This document shows, piece after piece, positions 36,462-46,250 of a stretch of 64,000 bases of DNA. Below the pieces are notes generated by a model that saw only the letters and a program-made list of their open reading frames with translations, searched no databases and was not told where the DNA came from. The DNA is from Okeanomitos corallinicola TIOX110 (lineage in GTDB: Bacteria > Cyanobacteriota > Cyanobacteriia > Cyanobacteriales > Nostocaceae): contig NZ_CP150886.1 in NCBI RefSeq assembly GCF_038050375.1, positions 2,707,318 to 2,771,317 on the forward strand. Reading direction: 5' to 3'. A program made the position numbers and the translations under genes. How positions within the stretch are numbered: position 1 is the stretch's first letter; each line of letters opens with the position of its first letter.

Positions 36462-37952
36462 TTAAGTGCTAAAAATAACTTTTCCATCAGATATTGCTAC
36501 TAACTTGACTCTCAAAGGACCCGCTGTATAGGTGTCTTCTGCTGCGATCGCTTTAATTTCCAGTGTTGCTTGAGACTCTTGTAATTGAGTAAAAAATCGC
36601 CCAACAGTCCCATCTATCTGTACATTTTCCAGAATACCAGCATTACGGGCGCGAAACTGAGAAGCAGAAATCAACAAATCCAACCTTTGCCTTAATTGAT
36701 ATAGTGTCATATTTTTCATATCAGCGGAAGTTGTCGCCAAAACTTCACTAGCTGAAAACACCAATTCATTTGGCATCGCATCAGCAAAAAATTCTATCTG
36801 CTTTTCTCCTCGGACATAATTACCAGCAGAAAAAATTCTCACCACATATTCTCGACCATCTTGAATTTGTTTGATCAGTTGTTCAACCCTTTCTTTAGTA
36901 ACACGCAATAACTCTGAATTTCCAGGAGTTGTATTAGGTTCACTTAATTGAATATTGGCATTGCGATTAGCTTGTTGCAAAATTTGCATTACCACTTGAC
37001 TAGCAGCAGTAGGTTTATCTACACGCACTATTCCAGCAGCGATTACCTGACCACGAACTAAAGCCAACTTACCTAAACGTAAATCACGGTAAGATTGATA
37101 ATATTTTTCTAACCTTGCTACTTCCTGCTCTAAATATGTTTGTTGTTTTTCCAATTCTTTTAAGCGAGATTCCCTAGTAGCAATTACTTTTTCCCTTTGT
37201 TTAATTTCTAAATTTCGATTTTGAATTAATTTATCCAAATTAGCAATTTTTTGATCACGCTGCTCAATCACTTTTTGACGATTAGCCAATTCCTGATCAC
37301 GTTTTTCAATCGCCGTCTTAGCTTCATCTATAGCTTTTTTAGCCTCTGCATACAACCGCTGACGTTCCTTTGCTAATTCTGCAACTGCGGTTTGTAATTC
37401 TTGCCGTTGATTATATAAACTTTGCAATTCTGATGTAGACTTTCTGTACTGAATCACCACTTCACCCAATCTACTTTGAGTATCTTTTAATTGAGCTTGG
37501 GTTTTAGATTGCTGACTGATAGTACGGTTAAGTTGGGCTTGTGTAATTCTTTGTTTAGCATTAGCAGCTTGCAAAGACTGATTAATTTTTTGTAAATCTT
37601 GCTGTGCTTGAGCTTGTTCTTTCCTTGACTCCGTTAACTGATTCTCTACCTGATTTTTTTGGTCTTCTGCAATTTTTAACTGTTCTCGTTTATCTATCAG
37701 GTCTTTTTGAATATCTTCCAACTCAAACACCCCTTTTCGCAACCCTTCATCAGCCGCAAATAGAATTGCTAAAGTAGAAGCAGAAATGATCCCACCCGTA
37801 AAAATTGTTACTAATACCGCTGTTTTTTTCGGACGCAGATTGAAGAGTGAGAGGCGTGCTTTACCCACCCGTGTGCCGATGCGATCGCCCACGGTGGCAA
37901 TTACGCCTCCCAAAATTAGAATTGCTGCTATCAGGATGTACCCAGTGGCCAT
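36462..37952 (-). CDS. DUF3084 membrane-anchored coiled-coil protein
   Basis: Two N-terminal membrane helices (about residues 3-22 and 43-66) are followed by a long Gln/Glu/Lys coiled coil (about 80-285) and a globular C-terminal part of some 210 residues. This is the layout of the cyanobacterial DUF3084 family, whose function is unknown. The ATG at 37952 (MATGYIL) is preferred over a TTG two codons earlier. It probably shares a transcript with the downstream YqgF-type gene. Confidence 0.82.
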   Translation of the reverse strand: MATGYILIAAILILGGVIATVGDRIGTRVGKARLSLFNLRPKKTAVLVTIFTGGIISASTLAILFAADEGLRKGVFELEDIQKDLIDKREQLKIAEDQKNQVENQLTESRKEQAQAQQDLQKINQSLQAANAKQRITQAQLNRTISQQSKTQAQLKDTQSRLGEVVIQYRKSTSELQSLYNQRQELQTAVAELAKERQRLYAEAKKAIDEAKTAIEKRDQELANRQKVIEQRDQKIANLDKLIQNRNLEIKQREKVIATRESRLKELEKQQTYLEQEVARLEKYYQSYRDLRLGKLALVRGQVIAAGIVRVDKPTAASQVVMQILQQANRNANIQLSEPNTTPGNSELLRVTKERVEQLIKQIQDGREYVVRIFSAGNYVRGEKQIEFFADAMPNELVFSASEVLATTSADMKNMTLYQLRQRLDLLISASQFRARNAGILENVQIDGTVGRFFTQLQESQATLEIKAIAAEDTYTAGPLRVKLVAISDGKVIFST

Positions 37953-38121
37953 CTTCAACTACCACCAAAAAGCTTCCAGATACAGCCTACTACTTTCAAC
38001 CATAGTCTGTGGGGGAAAGAAGATTGGCAAAAGTAGAAATTAGTCAATTTTGAAATATTCCTCCAAGTATGAGTGTTTTTTCTACAACTAAAATTTGTGT
38101 CAACTTATCCCCCAGCAGATT

Positions 38122-38793
38122 TTAAGTAAACTGTCTACTCAAGGTAACAGGTTTATGCACAGTAATCTTTTTCTTGTGAATAGAAATCATCTTTTTCTCG
38201 CGTAAATCCCCTAATAACCTAGTCACAGTTACACGGGTAGAACCAATAGCTTCTGCGATCGCTTGATGAGACAATTTCAAATCAATAGTAATACCATCAG
38301 CACAAGGGACACCAAAATCACGGCAGAGAATCAACAGAAAACTGACTAACCTAGAACCCATATCTCGGTGAGCCAAAGTTTCAATCATCATCTCCGTTTG
38401 TAGAATCCGCGAAGACAAACCCCGCAGCATCAACATCGCCAATTCTGGATTTTCCTTGAGTGCTTGCTCAACTTGTTCAATTGGTGCAGAAAGTAATTCA
38501 ACCGCAGTAAAGGCCACGGCATGATAGAATCTATCTGACTTATTTCCCGTCAGTAACGACAACACACCAAAAACACTATTTTCCCGTAACAGTGCTACCG
38601 TTATTTCTTCCCCTGCTTCATATACCCTGGAGAGTTTCACCGCACCCTTGAGAAGAAAATAAACTCGCTCGGCGGGATCGCCGGGAAAAAAGATCGTTTT
38701 GTTGCGTTCAAACGTCTCCACAACTGGTGGAAAAGCTCCAGTCGCCATCTGACGAAAAACATTTGCTAGGGCTTTATCTTGTGTCACGATCAT
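38122..38793 (-). CDS. ntcA: NtcA, global nitrogen regulator
   Basis: NtcA is the CRP-family activator of nitrogen assimilation and heterocyst genes in cyanobacteria, sensing 2-oxoglutarate. From the ATG at 38793 (GGGAG upstream) the 223-residue protein has the cyclic-nucleotide-like effector domain ([20 protein letters not shown]) and the C-terminal helix-turn-helix [20 protein letters not shown], which is diagnostic for NtcA. The frame continues 6 codons upstream but those are not conserved. It is divergent from fabI across 387 bases. I saw no clear NtcA box (GTA-N8-TAC) in that spacer. Confidence 0.97.
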   Translation of the reverse strand: MIVTQDKALANVFRQMATGAFPPVVETFERNKTIFFPGDPAERVYFLLKGAVKLSRVYEAGEEITVALLRENSVFGVLSLLTGNKSDRFYHAVAFTAVELLSAPIEQVEQALKENPELAMLMLRGLSSRILQTEMMIETLAHRDMGSRLVSFLLILCRDFGVPCADGITIDLKLSHQAIAEAIGSTRVTVTRLLGDLREKKMISIHKKKITVHKPVTLSRQFT

Positions 38794-39180
38794 CTCCCTT
38801 CCCCTACCCAATGCCGGAAAAACAAAAACTGATTACCTAAGAATACACCTGAAAAATCTAGAAAGCACCGTCAACCTTTCTGTCTTTTCCTATACTCAAA
38901 TCTATGAATTTATATAGTTCTGTTGATTATGATACCTAATTGTTGTGATTTTGAGCTATAAATTATTAATTAATTGTTTCACAAACACAAGTAACTGGGT
39001 TTTTTGTTCAAAAATTTGCACGATCTTCACAACTTCTTAAACAATTAACTGCAATTTTGATCCTCTTCACACCCCCAAAATTAGATTTTTGCCAAATCTC
39101 ATCCCCAACCAAGTCAAAAAAGACTCAGATTCTAGTATTGTTAAGTATGCTCCTAGTGATTGATCACATTGACAATTTTT
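38794..39180. promoter_or_regulatory. divergent ntcA-fabI promoter region
   Basis: Shared upstream region for ntcA (minus) and fabI (plus). It is AT-rich with several oligo-T and oligo-A runs. By eye no GTA-N8-TAC NtcA site and no strong -35/-10 pair can be assigned, although ntcA is autoregulated in studied strains. Confidence 0.5.
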
Positions 39181-39957
39181 ATGCTGAATCTGTCTGGAAA
39201 AAACGCCTTAGTTACTGGTATTGCTAACAACCGTTCCATTGCTTGGGGTATTGCCCAACAACTACACCAAGCTGGTGCTAACCTGGGTATCACCTATCTG
39301 CCAGATGACAAGGGCAAATTTGAAAAAAAAGTAGCTGAATTAGTAGAACCCCTCAAACCTAGTCTTTTCCTACCTTGTAACGTTGAAAATGACGAGCAAA
39401 TTCAAGCTACCTTTGAAACTGTAAAGCAGCAATGGGGTAAGTTAGACATCCTCATTCACTGTTTAGCTTTTGCCAATAGAGAAGATCTAACCGGCGATTT
39501 TAGCAACACTTCCCGTGCTGGTTTTAATAAAGCTTTAGAAGTTAGCACATACTCACTTGTGCAGTTAAGCGGTGCTGCCAAGCCTTTAATGACAGAAGGT
39601 GGTAGTATTGTTACTCTTTCCTATTTAGGCGCAGTTCGAGCTATCCCCAATTACAACATTATGGGTGTAGCTAAGGCAGGATTAGAAGCTAGTGTCCGTT
39701 ACTTAGCCGCAGAACTCGGACCCCAAAATATTCGCGTTAATGGCATTTCCGCTGGTCCCATCCGGACTTTAGCATCTTCAGCCGTAGGCGGAATCTTAGA
39801 TATGATTCACCATGTGGAAAAGGTCGCTCCTTTACGTCGCACTGTTACACAATTAGAAGTAGGCAACACCGCCGCATTTTTATGTAGTGATTTATCTAGT
39901 GGTATTACTGGGCAAATTCTCTATGTAGATTCTGGCTATGAAATGATGGGAATGTAA
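39181..39957 (+). CDS. fabI: enoyl-[acyl-carrier-protein] reductase (NADH), FabI
   Basis: FabI catalyses the last reduction of each fatty-acid elongation cycle. From the ATG at 39181 (258 residues) it has the start MLNLSGKNALVTGIANNRSIAWGIA (nucleotide loop), the Y-x6-Y-x6-K signature around YNIMGVAKAGLEASVRYLA, and GPIRTLASSAV. The frame extends 7 codons upstream to a TTG that is not conserved. STRR arrays follow its stop codon, then hisB. Confidence 0.95.
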   Translation: MLNLSGKNALVTGIANNRSIAWGIAQQLHQAGANLGITYLPDDKGKFEKKVAELVEPLKPSLFLPCNVENDEQIQATFETVKQQWGKLDILIHCLAFANREDLTGDFSNTSRAGFNKALEVSTYSLVQLSGAAKPLMTEGGSIVTLSYLGAVRAIPNYNIMGVAKAGLEASVRYLAAELGPQNIRVNGISAGPIRTLASSAVGGILDMIHHVEKVAPLRRTVTQLEVGNTAAFLCSDLSSGITGQILYVDSGYEMMGM

Positions 39958-39963
39958 CAAGAT

Positions 39964-40069
39964 GTGACAGGTGACAGGTGACAGGTGACAGTAAAAAAGT
40001 AAGGGTGAATAAAAAACCCAATCACCAATCACCAATCACCAATAAATAATAACTAATGACTAATGACTA
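39964..40069. repeat. three STRR arrays between fabI and hisB
   Basis: GTGACAG x4 (39964-39991), ATCACCA x3 (40021-40041) and ACTAATG units (40052-40069). The last array contains the hisB start codon at 40063; an earlier in-array ATG at 40056 runs into TAA after four codons. Confidence 0.9.
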
Positions 40070-40659
40070 ATCAACGCATTGCTACAGTTAAACGCACAAC
40101 TGGGGAAACAGAAGTACAAGTCACTATTAACCTTGATGGGACAGGGATCTGTAAATCTGACACAGGAATTCCCTTTTTAGACCACATGATCCATCAAATT
40201 TCCTCCCACGGTTTGTTTGATTTAGATATTCAAGCCAAAGGTGACTGGGAAATTGATGATCACCACACAAATGAAGATGTTGGTATTACCTTGGGTCAAG
40301 CTTTACACCAAGCACTAGGACACAAAAAAGGTATTGTCCGTTTTGGTCACTTTGTTGCACCCCTTGATGAATCTTTAATTCAAGTCGCTTTAGATTTTTC
40401 TGGTCGGCCTCATCTCAGTTATGGTTTAGATATTCCTACTCAAAGAGTGGGAAATTATGATACTCAATTAGTGAGAGAATTTTTTGTAGCTGTGGTCAAT
40501 CATAGTCAAATGACCTTACACATTCGCCAATTAGATGGTATTAACTCCCATCATATTATTGAAGCCACTTTCAAAGCTTTTGCTAGAGCTATGCGGATGG
40601 CTACGGAAATCGATCCACGTCGTGCTGAAACTATTCCTAGTTCTAAGGGTGTATTATAA
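40063..40659 (+). CDS. hisB: imidazoleglycerol-phosphate dehydratase
   Basis: HisB carries out the sixth step of histidine synthesis. The 198-residue protein has the paired metal-binding motifs [35 protein letters not shown] and [15 protein letters not shown], all with the expected His/Asp/Glu ligands. It is the monofunctional form without the phosphatase domain. Its first codons ATG-ACT-AAT coincide with the STRR unit immediately upstream. hisD is in the window, 6 kb away on the other strand. Confidence 0.96.
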   Translation: MTNQRIATVKRTTGETEVQVTINLDGTGICKSDTGIPFLDHMIHQISSHGLFDLDIQAKGDWEIDDHHTNEDVGITLGQALHQALGHKKGIVRFGHFVAPLDESLIQVALDFSGRPHLSYGLDIPTQRVGNYDTQLVREFFVAVVNHSQMTLHIRQLDGINSHHIIEATFKAFARAMRMATEIDPRRAETIPSSKGVL

Positions 40660-40791
40660 ATTACTATAAATATTGCTCAAATATTATTCTCTGACGGATA
40701 ATTGACAGATTAACTTTCTTATGTCTATTATCGTGCTACTGTTTACCCTGTAGTCATTCACACCCTGTAGATTCTTGGTAGTTTAACCACA

Positions 40792-41772
40792 ATGAATCCT
40801 GTTACAGATACTCCTGATCCTCAATTAAATCCTATAGATCAACCACCGATAGTCCTCACATCTGAGTTGAGAAAAGTCTATCGCACTGGTTTTTGGCTGA
40901 ATCAACAAGTTATATCACTTAAAAGCTGTTCTCTACAAGTTTATCCTGGAGAAACTTTTGGTTTACTAGGTCCCAATGGTGCTGGTAAAACTACTTTGTT
41001 AAAATTACTACTAGGAATTATTCGCCCTTCTGCGGGGAGAGGATTATTGTTAGGAAAACCATTGGGCGATCGCTCAGTGAAACAGCGTATCGGTTATTTG
41101 CCAGAAAATCCCTATCTGTATGACTATCTCACAGGTTGGGAATTCTTAGAATTTGCTGCTGGTTTATTTCAAATTCCTACCAAAATACAACGTCAGCGTA
41201 TTCCTGAATTATTAGAACTGGTGGGTTTATCTCAAACTGATGCTCGTAAAAAATTGATGCGACGTTATTCTAAAGGGATGCTACAACGGGTTGGTATGGC
41301 TCAGGCATTAATTAATGATCCAGACCTGGTATTTTTGGATGAACCAATGTCAGGACTTGATCCATTGGGACGTTACCAAATGCGGGAAATTATCCTTTCC
41401 CTGAAAAAACAAGGAAAAACTATCTTTTTCAATAGTCATGTTTTAAGTGAAGTAGAACAGATTTGCGATCGCGTGGCAATTTTAGCCAAAGGAGAATTAA
41501 TTTGTAGTGGTTCTCTCAACGAACTATTAGGTACAGAAAATACATATCATGTTAAAGGTGAAGGTGGAGATGCAGAAGTTCTGAAAAAAAGAATAGCTGA
41601 TCTACAATTTGACGCTGATGGTACTTGGCATGGTATTTTACAAGAAGATTACTACGATTTCCTTTCCAGCCTCCGATTGATGGGGGGGAAAATTATCACT
41701 ATTAATTTTTCCCATCGTTCTCTAGAAGAATTCTTTATTGAACAGATCCAAAATCAAACTTCTTCGCAGTAA
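40792..41772 (+). CDS. ABC transporter ATP-binding protein, ABC-2 type
   Basis: Residues 20-260 form an ATPase with Walker A GLLGPNGAGKTT (near 60-68), signature YSKGMLQRVG (159-168) and Walker B LVFLDEPMSGLD (179-190), the composition of ABC-2 exporters. The C-terminal 65 residues are a small extra domain. No permease gene is next to it, so it is an orphan; the partner and substrate are unknown. The following 500 bases have no gene. Confidence 0.88.
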   Translation: MNPVTDTPDPQLNPIDQPPIVLTSELRKVYRTGFWLNQQVISLKSCSLQVYPGETFGLLGPNGAGKTTLLKLLLGIIRPSAGRGLLLGKPLGDRSVKQRIGYLPENPYLYDYLTGWEFLEFAAGLFQIPTKIQRQRIPELLELVGLSQTDARKKLMRRYSKGMLQRVGMAQALINDPDLVFLDEPMSGLDPLGRYQMREIILSLKKQGKTIFFNSHVLSEVEQICDRVAILAKGELICSGSLNELLGTENTYHVKGEGGDAEVLKKRIADLQFDADGTWHGILQEDYYDFLSSLRLMGGKIITINFSHRSLEEFFIEQIQNQTSSQ

Positions 41773-42267
41773 TTTTGTCAGATTAAATCCAGCCTTTATT
41801 GTAAATTTGATTTGAAAAACTTGTTATTTTCATAAGTTCAATATTCAGCCTAAAGTGACTATCTGATTCATGAATTCTCCCCGCCTACAAACATTTGAAT
41901 ATTTTAGAAAGGGCAGCATTTATGGGATAAATATAAAGTGGTACGTGAGAAATATTAATAACAACTAACACCAACAAAAACCTTACTAAATCATAGTACC
42001 AATTATTACCAATAATAAATGTTGATGCTTAACTATTGACTAATTATCTAAAAATTGCTCTAATCATTAACAAATCATTGATGACATCCGCATCAGCTTT
42101 AAAATTACTTCACTAAAAAACACGTAGTCCTAATCAAATTATATCCGGACAATAACAATTACTGAAGAAGATAACATTGTCGGGGGAACTCCAATAATTA
42201 AGTATAGTCAACGTTGAAATGATTAGACATTACTTTACAGTGCTTACTCTCAAATTCTCAGGTAAAT
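41773..42267. other. intergenic region upstream of the polysaccharide export gene
   Basis: About 495 AT-rich bases between the ABC ATPase gene and the OPX gene. No frame, hairpin or repeat stands out. It probably contains the promoter of the export gene. Confidence 0.4.
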
Positions 42268-43707
42268 ATGCTTAATATAAATTTGTGGAAACTCCTAACT
42301 CACACATCAACATCTGTGGTTTTACTTACCACAGTCAATCTTGCTTTACCAGTCGTTAGCCTAGCACAACAGCAAAGATCATCCACCTCAAACATATCTA
42401 CAGATTACCTGTTAGGTGGTGGCGATCGCATTCGTGTCAATGTATTTGAAGTACCTGAATATACAGGTGAATATCAAGTTCCTCCCGGCGGAGCAATTAA
42501 CCTGCCTTTAATTGGTAGTGTTTCTGTTTTAGGGTTAACCACCGAGCAAGCATCTGATGAAATAGCCAGAAGATACGCTCGCTTTCTCAAACGTCCCCTG
42601 ATTTCAGTTAACCTGTTATCCCCACGTCCCATTAACATATTTGTAGCTGGAGAAGTGACACGGCCAGGAGCTTATACTCTCAGCTTACAGGGAACAGGTG
42701 GCGATAACCCTGGTTTACAATATCCCACAGTATTAGCAGCACTCAGCACAGCCGAAGGAGTAACACTAGCCGCAGATGTTACCAAAGTGCAGTTACGTCG
42801 TAAAACTGGACGTTCAGGGGAACAAGTTATCAGTCTCAACTTAAAAGAAATTACTCAAACAGGCAGAATTCCCCTAGATATCACACTCAGGGATGGAGAC
42901 ACCATAGTTGTACCCACAGCCACAGAATTAAATGTTGCTGAAGCGCGCAATTTATTTGCAGCTAACTATGCAGCTAGTCAAACAGCACCCCGGACAGTAG
43001 CCATTACCGGTCAAGTTTATCGCCCTGGTTCTTATCTGGTAACACCAGGAAGTGCAACTCTCCAGGCAGGTGCTGTTAATCCTGAAACAACAGGTAGCGG
43101 CTTACCAACTGTTATGCGAGCTATCCAACTAGCTGGGGGAATTACATCAGAAGCAGATGTTCGGAATATTAAAATTCGCCGTCCGACTAGAATTAACACA
43201 CAACAAACTATAACTCTCAATCTGTGGGAGTTACTGCAAACAGGAGACCTAGATCAAGATGTTGTGTTGCAGGATGGAGATACTATTATTGTTCCCATGG
43301 CGACTGAAATTAACGCCGCAGAAGCCACTGCATTAGCTAATACTACGTTATCACCTGCAACCATTAAAGTTGGGGTCGTGGGAGAAGTTAAAAAACCTGG
43401 CTTAACAGAGCTACAACCCAATAGCACTTTAAATCAGGCTTTATTGGCGGCTGGTGGTTTTAATGATGCAAGAGCAAGTAGTGGAGCAGTAGATTTAATT
43501 CGCCTCAATCCCAATGGTACTGTTACTAAACGAATAGTTAAAATAGATTTCTCTAAGGAAATTAATGACGAAACTAATCCCATTCTCCGCAACAATGACG
43601 TTGTTGTAGTTAACCGTTCTGGTATTGCTAAGACTGGAGATACGGTCGGTACTGTAGCTGGTCCATTGGGTCTGATATTTAACGTTCTCAGATTCTTTGG
43701 ACTCTAA
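42268..43707 (+). CDS. polysaccharide export protein (OPX/Wza-like) with SLBB domains
   Basis: A Sec signal peptide (residues 1-33, cleavage around VSLA-QQQ) is followed by the polysaccharide export domain (DYLLGGGDRIRVNVFEVPEY ... PLIGSVSVLGLT). Three SLBB-type segments come next (NIFVAGEVTRPGAY, VAITGQVYRPGSY, KVGVVGEVKKPGL). OPX proteins form the outer-membrane or periplasmic channel for capsule, slime or heterocyst-envelope polysaccharide. No lipobox cysteine is present, unlike Wza; this is common in cyanobacterial members. No polymerase or glycosyltransferase genes are adjacent. Confidence 0.9.
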   Translation: MLNINLWKLLTHTSTSVVLLTTVNLALPVVSLAQQQRSSTSNISTDYLLGGGDRIRVNVFEVPEYTGEYQVPPGGAINLPLIGSVSVLGLTTEQASDEIARRYARFLKRPLISVNLLSPRPINIFVAGEVTRPGAYTLSLQGTGGDNPGLQYPTVLAALSTAEGVTLAADVTKVQLRRKTGRSGEQVISLNLKEITQTGRIPLDITLRDGDTIVVPTATELNVAEARNLFAANYAASQTAPRTVAITGQVYRPGSYLVTPGSATLQAGAVNPETTGSGLPTVMRAIQLAGGITSEADVRNIKIRRPTRINTQQTITLNLWELLQTGDLDQDVVLQDGDTIIVPMATEINAAEATALANTTLSPATIKVGVVGEVKKPGLTELQPNSTLNQALLAAGGFNDARASSGAVDLIRLNPNGTVTKRIVKIDFSKEINDETNPILRNNDVVVVNRSGIAKTGDTVGTVAGPLGLIFNVLRFFGL

Positions 43708-43776
43708 ACAAGGATATTGTAAAAATGGGATGATAACACATCCCAAAATTTGCTTAATGAGAAATAAGTGTTTTCC

Positions 43777-43792
43777 GCCTGCTACAGCAGGC
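43777..43792 (+). terminator. hairpin terminator after the OPX gene
   Basis: GCCTGCT-AC-AGCAGGC is a perfect short stem-loop followed by TTATTTTG. It lies 70 bases after the stop codon. Confidence 0.55.
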
Positions 43793-44372
43793 TTATTTTG
43801 TATACTATAGCAGCAGTCAATTATCAACAGTAAGATCCTTCTCTTTTAGGTTTTGTATAAATTTAAATTATAGAAGAATTGAAATAGTTGAGTAGTTTAA
43901 AACTTATAAACTTTCTCCTTTATATTTTCTTAATAATTAATTGAGAATTATTTTTATTTATCAACGATATTGCAATACTTTCAGCGATCTGCTATGATTT
44001 AGTAGAATTTGTATTTTGCCTAACTCTGTCTATTTCTAAACAGGCATTGATAACTGCAAATTAAAAGTCTTTACCCCGTAAGTATTTCAGAACTCGTAAA
44101 CCTGAACATCTGCAAAAAATTTGAGCAAATTAGCAAGATTTCCTGACCAGAGAATTACAAATATTTGATGCTGTTATTTGCGGGTTAGAAATCGGGGGGT
44201 TGACAAATCAGACATTTTATGTGATGTAGCCTGGATTAGTAAAAAGAATAAATGGGAAGTCACAATATTAACGATTGTCTATTTTCAGTGAATGAGAAAG
44301 AGAAAAGCGATCGCCTACATCTGTCATATGGATATTTACGATATAATCTGCTTAAAAATTTAGGAATAGTTT
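43793..44372. other. intergenic region, no gene recognised
   Basis: About 580 AT-rich bases. A HIP1 octamer lies near 44308. Short translatable stretches near 44140-44280 are interrupted by stop codons and could not be assigned. Confidence 0.4.
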
Positions 44373-44603
44373 ATGAATACAGGAGAGATCCGCCAACAAA
44401 TTCAAGAATATATTGATCAGCTGTCACCAGAAAGATGATTAGTGGCTGTTGATTTTTTAGCGTATTTGGTAGATCGAGAAGATAATGATGCCACGGAAGA
44501 GTTATTGAAGACTCAAGGTTTTAAAGAAGATTTGGCCAAGGCGAAAAAGAATGTTGAGGAAGGAAAGGTAATTTTTGTTGAGCAACTTAAACGAAAATAT
44601 TAA
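44373..44603 (+). pseudogene. antitoxin-like gene interrupted by an in-frame TGA
   Basis: Reading from the ATG at 44373, the frame encodes MNTGEIRQQIQEYIDQLSPER, a TGA at 44436-44438, then about 54 codons (LVAVDFLAYLVDRED ... VEQLKRKY) up to TAA at 44601. The whole resembles small cyanobacterial proteins of 70-80 residues, often called antitoxin-like, that have this pattern without a break. An internal GTG at 44442 could start a shortened protein. It is one base from intact, so the change is recent or a sequence error. Confidence 0.55.
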
Positions 44604-44637
44604 TTATGCTGTTGTTATTGGTAATCATTTAGATTGC

Positions 44638-45006
44638 TCAAACTATTTCCAAACTTAAAACATCTGCGGACATATCCGCAACTAATCGCATAATCTTCAA
44701 CCATTGACTACCAAGTAAAACTTCTGTAATTTCCTCACCACCGTAAACCGGAATTTCCAACTCTCTTCCGTCAATGCGTACCTTTCCTAAATAAATTCTA
44801 AAAGTTTTGATTCCCTGCGCTGTTTTTAGTGGTCTTTCCCGCAAAAAACGCCAACCTAACGCTTCTAAATCTTGGGAATTAACAGCAAGTAGTTCTGTAA
44901 AACCAGTATCTAACATAGCGATTACTGATAATTCTAAACCATCAGCAGTAATTAAATCAATTTCAAAAAAAAGCTCCCCATCACTACCAAAACTACCTAG
45001 AATCAT
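44638..45006 (-). CDS. retropepsin-like aspartic protease
   Basis: The 122-residue protein has the single D-T-G active-site motif (AMLDTGFTELLAV) expected for a clan AA retropepsin-like domain that dimerises. A glycine-containing strand near the end (ITEVLLGSQWL) matches the second hydrophobic-G element. Such small proteases are common in cyanobacteria, with unknown targets. Its start overlaps the end of the preceding gene by 4 bases (45003-45006), so the two are translationally coupled. Confidence 0.75.
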   Translation of the reverse strand: MILGSFGSDGELFFEIDLITADGLELSVIAMLDTGFTELLAVNSQDLEALGWRFLRERPLKTAQGIKTFRIYLGKVRIDGRELEIPVYGGEEITEVLLGSQWLKIMRLVADMSADVLSLEIV

Positions 45007-45320
45007 ATCTTCCCAGCTACACCCGTTTCATTAATCACAAAAATAAATGGTATAGCATTTGGATGTTTTTGCAAACACATTTGAGTCACAACTTCTTCAT
45101 TTTGATCAATAAAATAATCCCCAGTTTCTGAATCAACTGCCATAAACCAGTTATAATGATTTTTAATCAACTCTGGCTGCAATCTTTCAAAAATAACTCT
45201 ACAGCGTTGATGATGATTTTCTAAATTATCTCTATAAAGATGTTTCTGATCTTCTGTCCACTGAATTTCAGGAAATAATCTACCCCGATGTACTTTTTGA
45301 TGAGATTGAATTTCTAGCAT
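45003..45320 (-). CDS. hypothetical protein coupled to a retropepsin-like protease
   Basis: A 105-residue protein of unknown function that starts MLEIQSHQKVHRGR. Its central VDSETGDYFIDQNEEVV and the C-terminal AIPFIFVINETG suggest a compact alpha/beta fold. It overlaps the protease gene by 4 bases, which is typical of a two-gene unit. The protease could act on this protein or the pair may form a regulatory module; neither is shown by the sequence. Confidence 0.65.
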   Translation of the reverse strand: MLEIQSHQKVHRGRLFPEIQWTEDQKHLYRDNLENHHQRCRVIFERLQPELIKNHYNWFMAVDSETGDYFIDQNEEVVTQMCLQKHPNAIPFIFVINETGVAGKI

Positions 45321-45435
45321 ATTTTATACCTCCTAGATATTTATATTATAAATTATCCAACTGTATCAAGAAGTGGAAACACCCAAGCAAGTTGAGAAAG
45401 TGAAAAAAGCGAAAAGAGGAAATATTGATTAACAA

Positions 45436-45474
45436 AATGTAGTGGTTTAGCATTAGCATTGCTAAACCTACATT
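45436..45474 (-). terminator. long hairpin downstream of the universal stress gene
   Basis: AATGTA / TACATT and GGTTTAGC / GCTAAACC pair around a 9-base loop with a two-base bulge. On the minus strand it is followed by TTTTGTTAAT. It lies 20 bases after the stress gene stop codon, and its core matches the hairpin at 13661-13681. Confidence 0.6.
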
Positions 45475-45493
45475 CTTAATTATGAATTACAAA

Positions 45494-45922
45494 TTACTTC
45501 CCCGGTTTCACAACCAACACAGAACAATGAACTTCTTCCATTACCTGTGTGCTAACAGAACCTAAAACTATTTTTTTCATTCCCGTTAACCCACGACTAC
45601 CAACTACCACTAAGTCAGCTTGATGAATATTAGCTAGACGAATAATTTCATCAGCAGGATCACCTGCGACTAATTCTATTTCACTTTTAACAGGTAATTT
45701 TTCCTGGTAAGATTGCAACTGCTTTTCTACTTGAAAATAAGAGAAGTTAGATGAATCTGGATGAGGACAATCAGCGGGTAATTCTATTTTTGAGTCTGGT
45801 GTCGGAAATACATGACATAGTACCACTTTGGTGTTTGATGATAAGACCAAATCTCCTAAAGTTTTAACTACTTTTTCAGTAATTTCCGAGCCATCCAAAG
45901 CTACTAAAATAGTTTTTAACAC
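45494..45922 (-). CDS. universal stress protein (UspA family)
   Basis: The protein from the GTG at 45922 begins MLKTILVALDGSEITEKVV, a typical UspA start. It is preceded by GAGGAG 9 bases upstream; a longer frame opens at 45967 but is unlikely. The C-terminal ATP-type signature G-x2-G-x9-G-S/T is present (GSRGLTGMKKIVLGSVS), suggesting nucleotide binding. Length is 142 residues. Its stress trigger is unknown. Confidence 0.9.
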   Translation of the reverse strand: MLKTILVALDGSEITEKVVKTLGDLVLSSNTKVVLCHVFPTPDSKIELPADCPHPDSSNFSYFQVEKQLQSYQEKLPVKSEIELVAGDPADEIIRLANIHQADLVVVGSRGLTGMKKIVLGSVSTQVMEEVHCSVLVVKPGK

Positions 45923-46250
45923 CGCTTTTGTCTCCTCAAGAGTAGACTGATAGAAAAATTCTAACAAAATGTTAAGAAAATACTCACATTTTCTTTCTGT
46001 TTCATCAGTTTAGCTAGGCTTATTTAACACATGAAAGTGTCGGCACGCTCCAGTTTAATGTTAACCAAAAAAGATTGATAGGGAGGCGTTGTTAACGACT
46101 CCTTCAATTAATTTACTAGAGGACTTATGGTTTCAAACCGTTAAAATGTCTCAAGTGTAAGTGTCAGTTTGTTGAAACCAAAATCTAAAATGAAAAGCCA
46201 TTAATTAGTATTTGTCAATCACATTCACGAGAAAAATAAAGCATTCTAAA

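Noticed and set aside
38794-39180. Expected NtcA autoregulatory site (GTA-N8-TAC) upstream of ntcA
   Set aside because: No match found by eye in the spacer; not reported as a site.
45345-45432. Lys-rich open stretch (QVEKVKKAKRGNID-stop) before the stress-gene terminator
   Set aside because: Only about 26 codons, no start codon; may be a decayed gene end but nothing supports a call.
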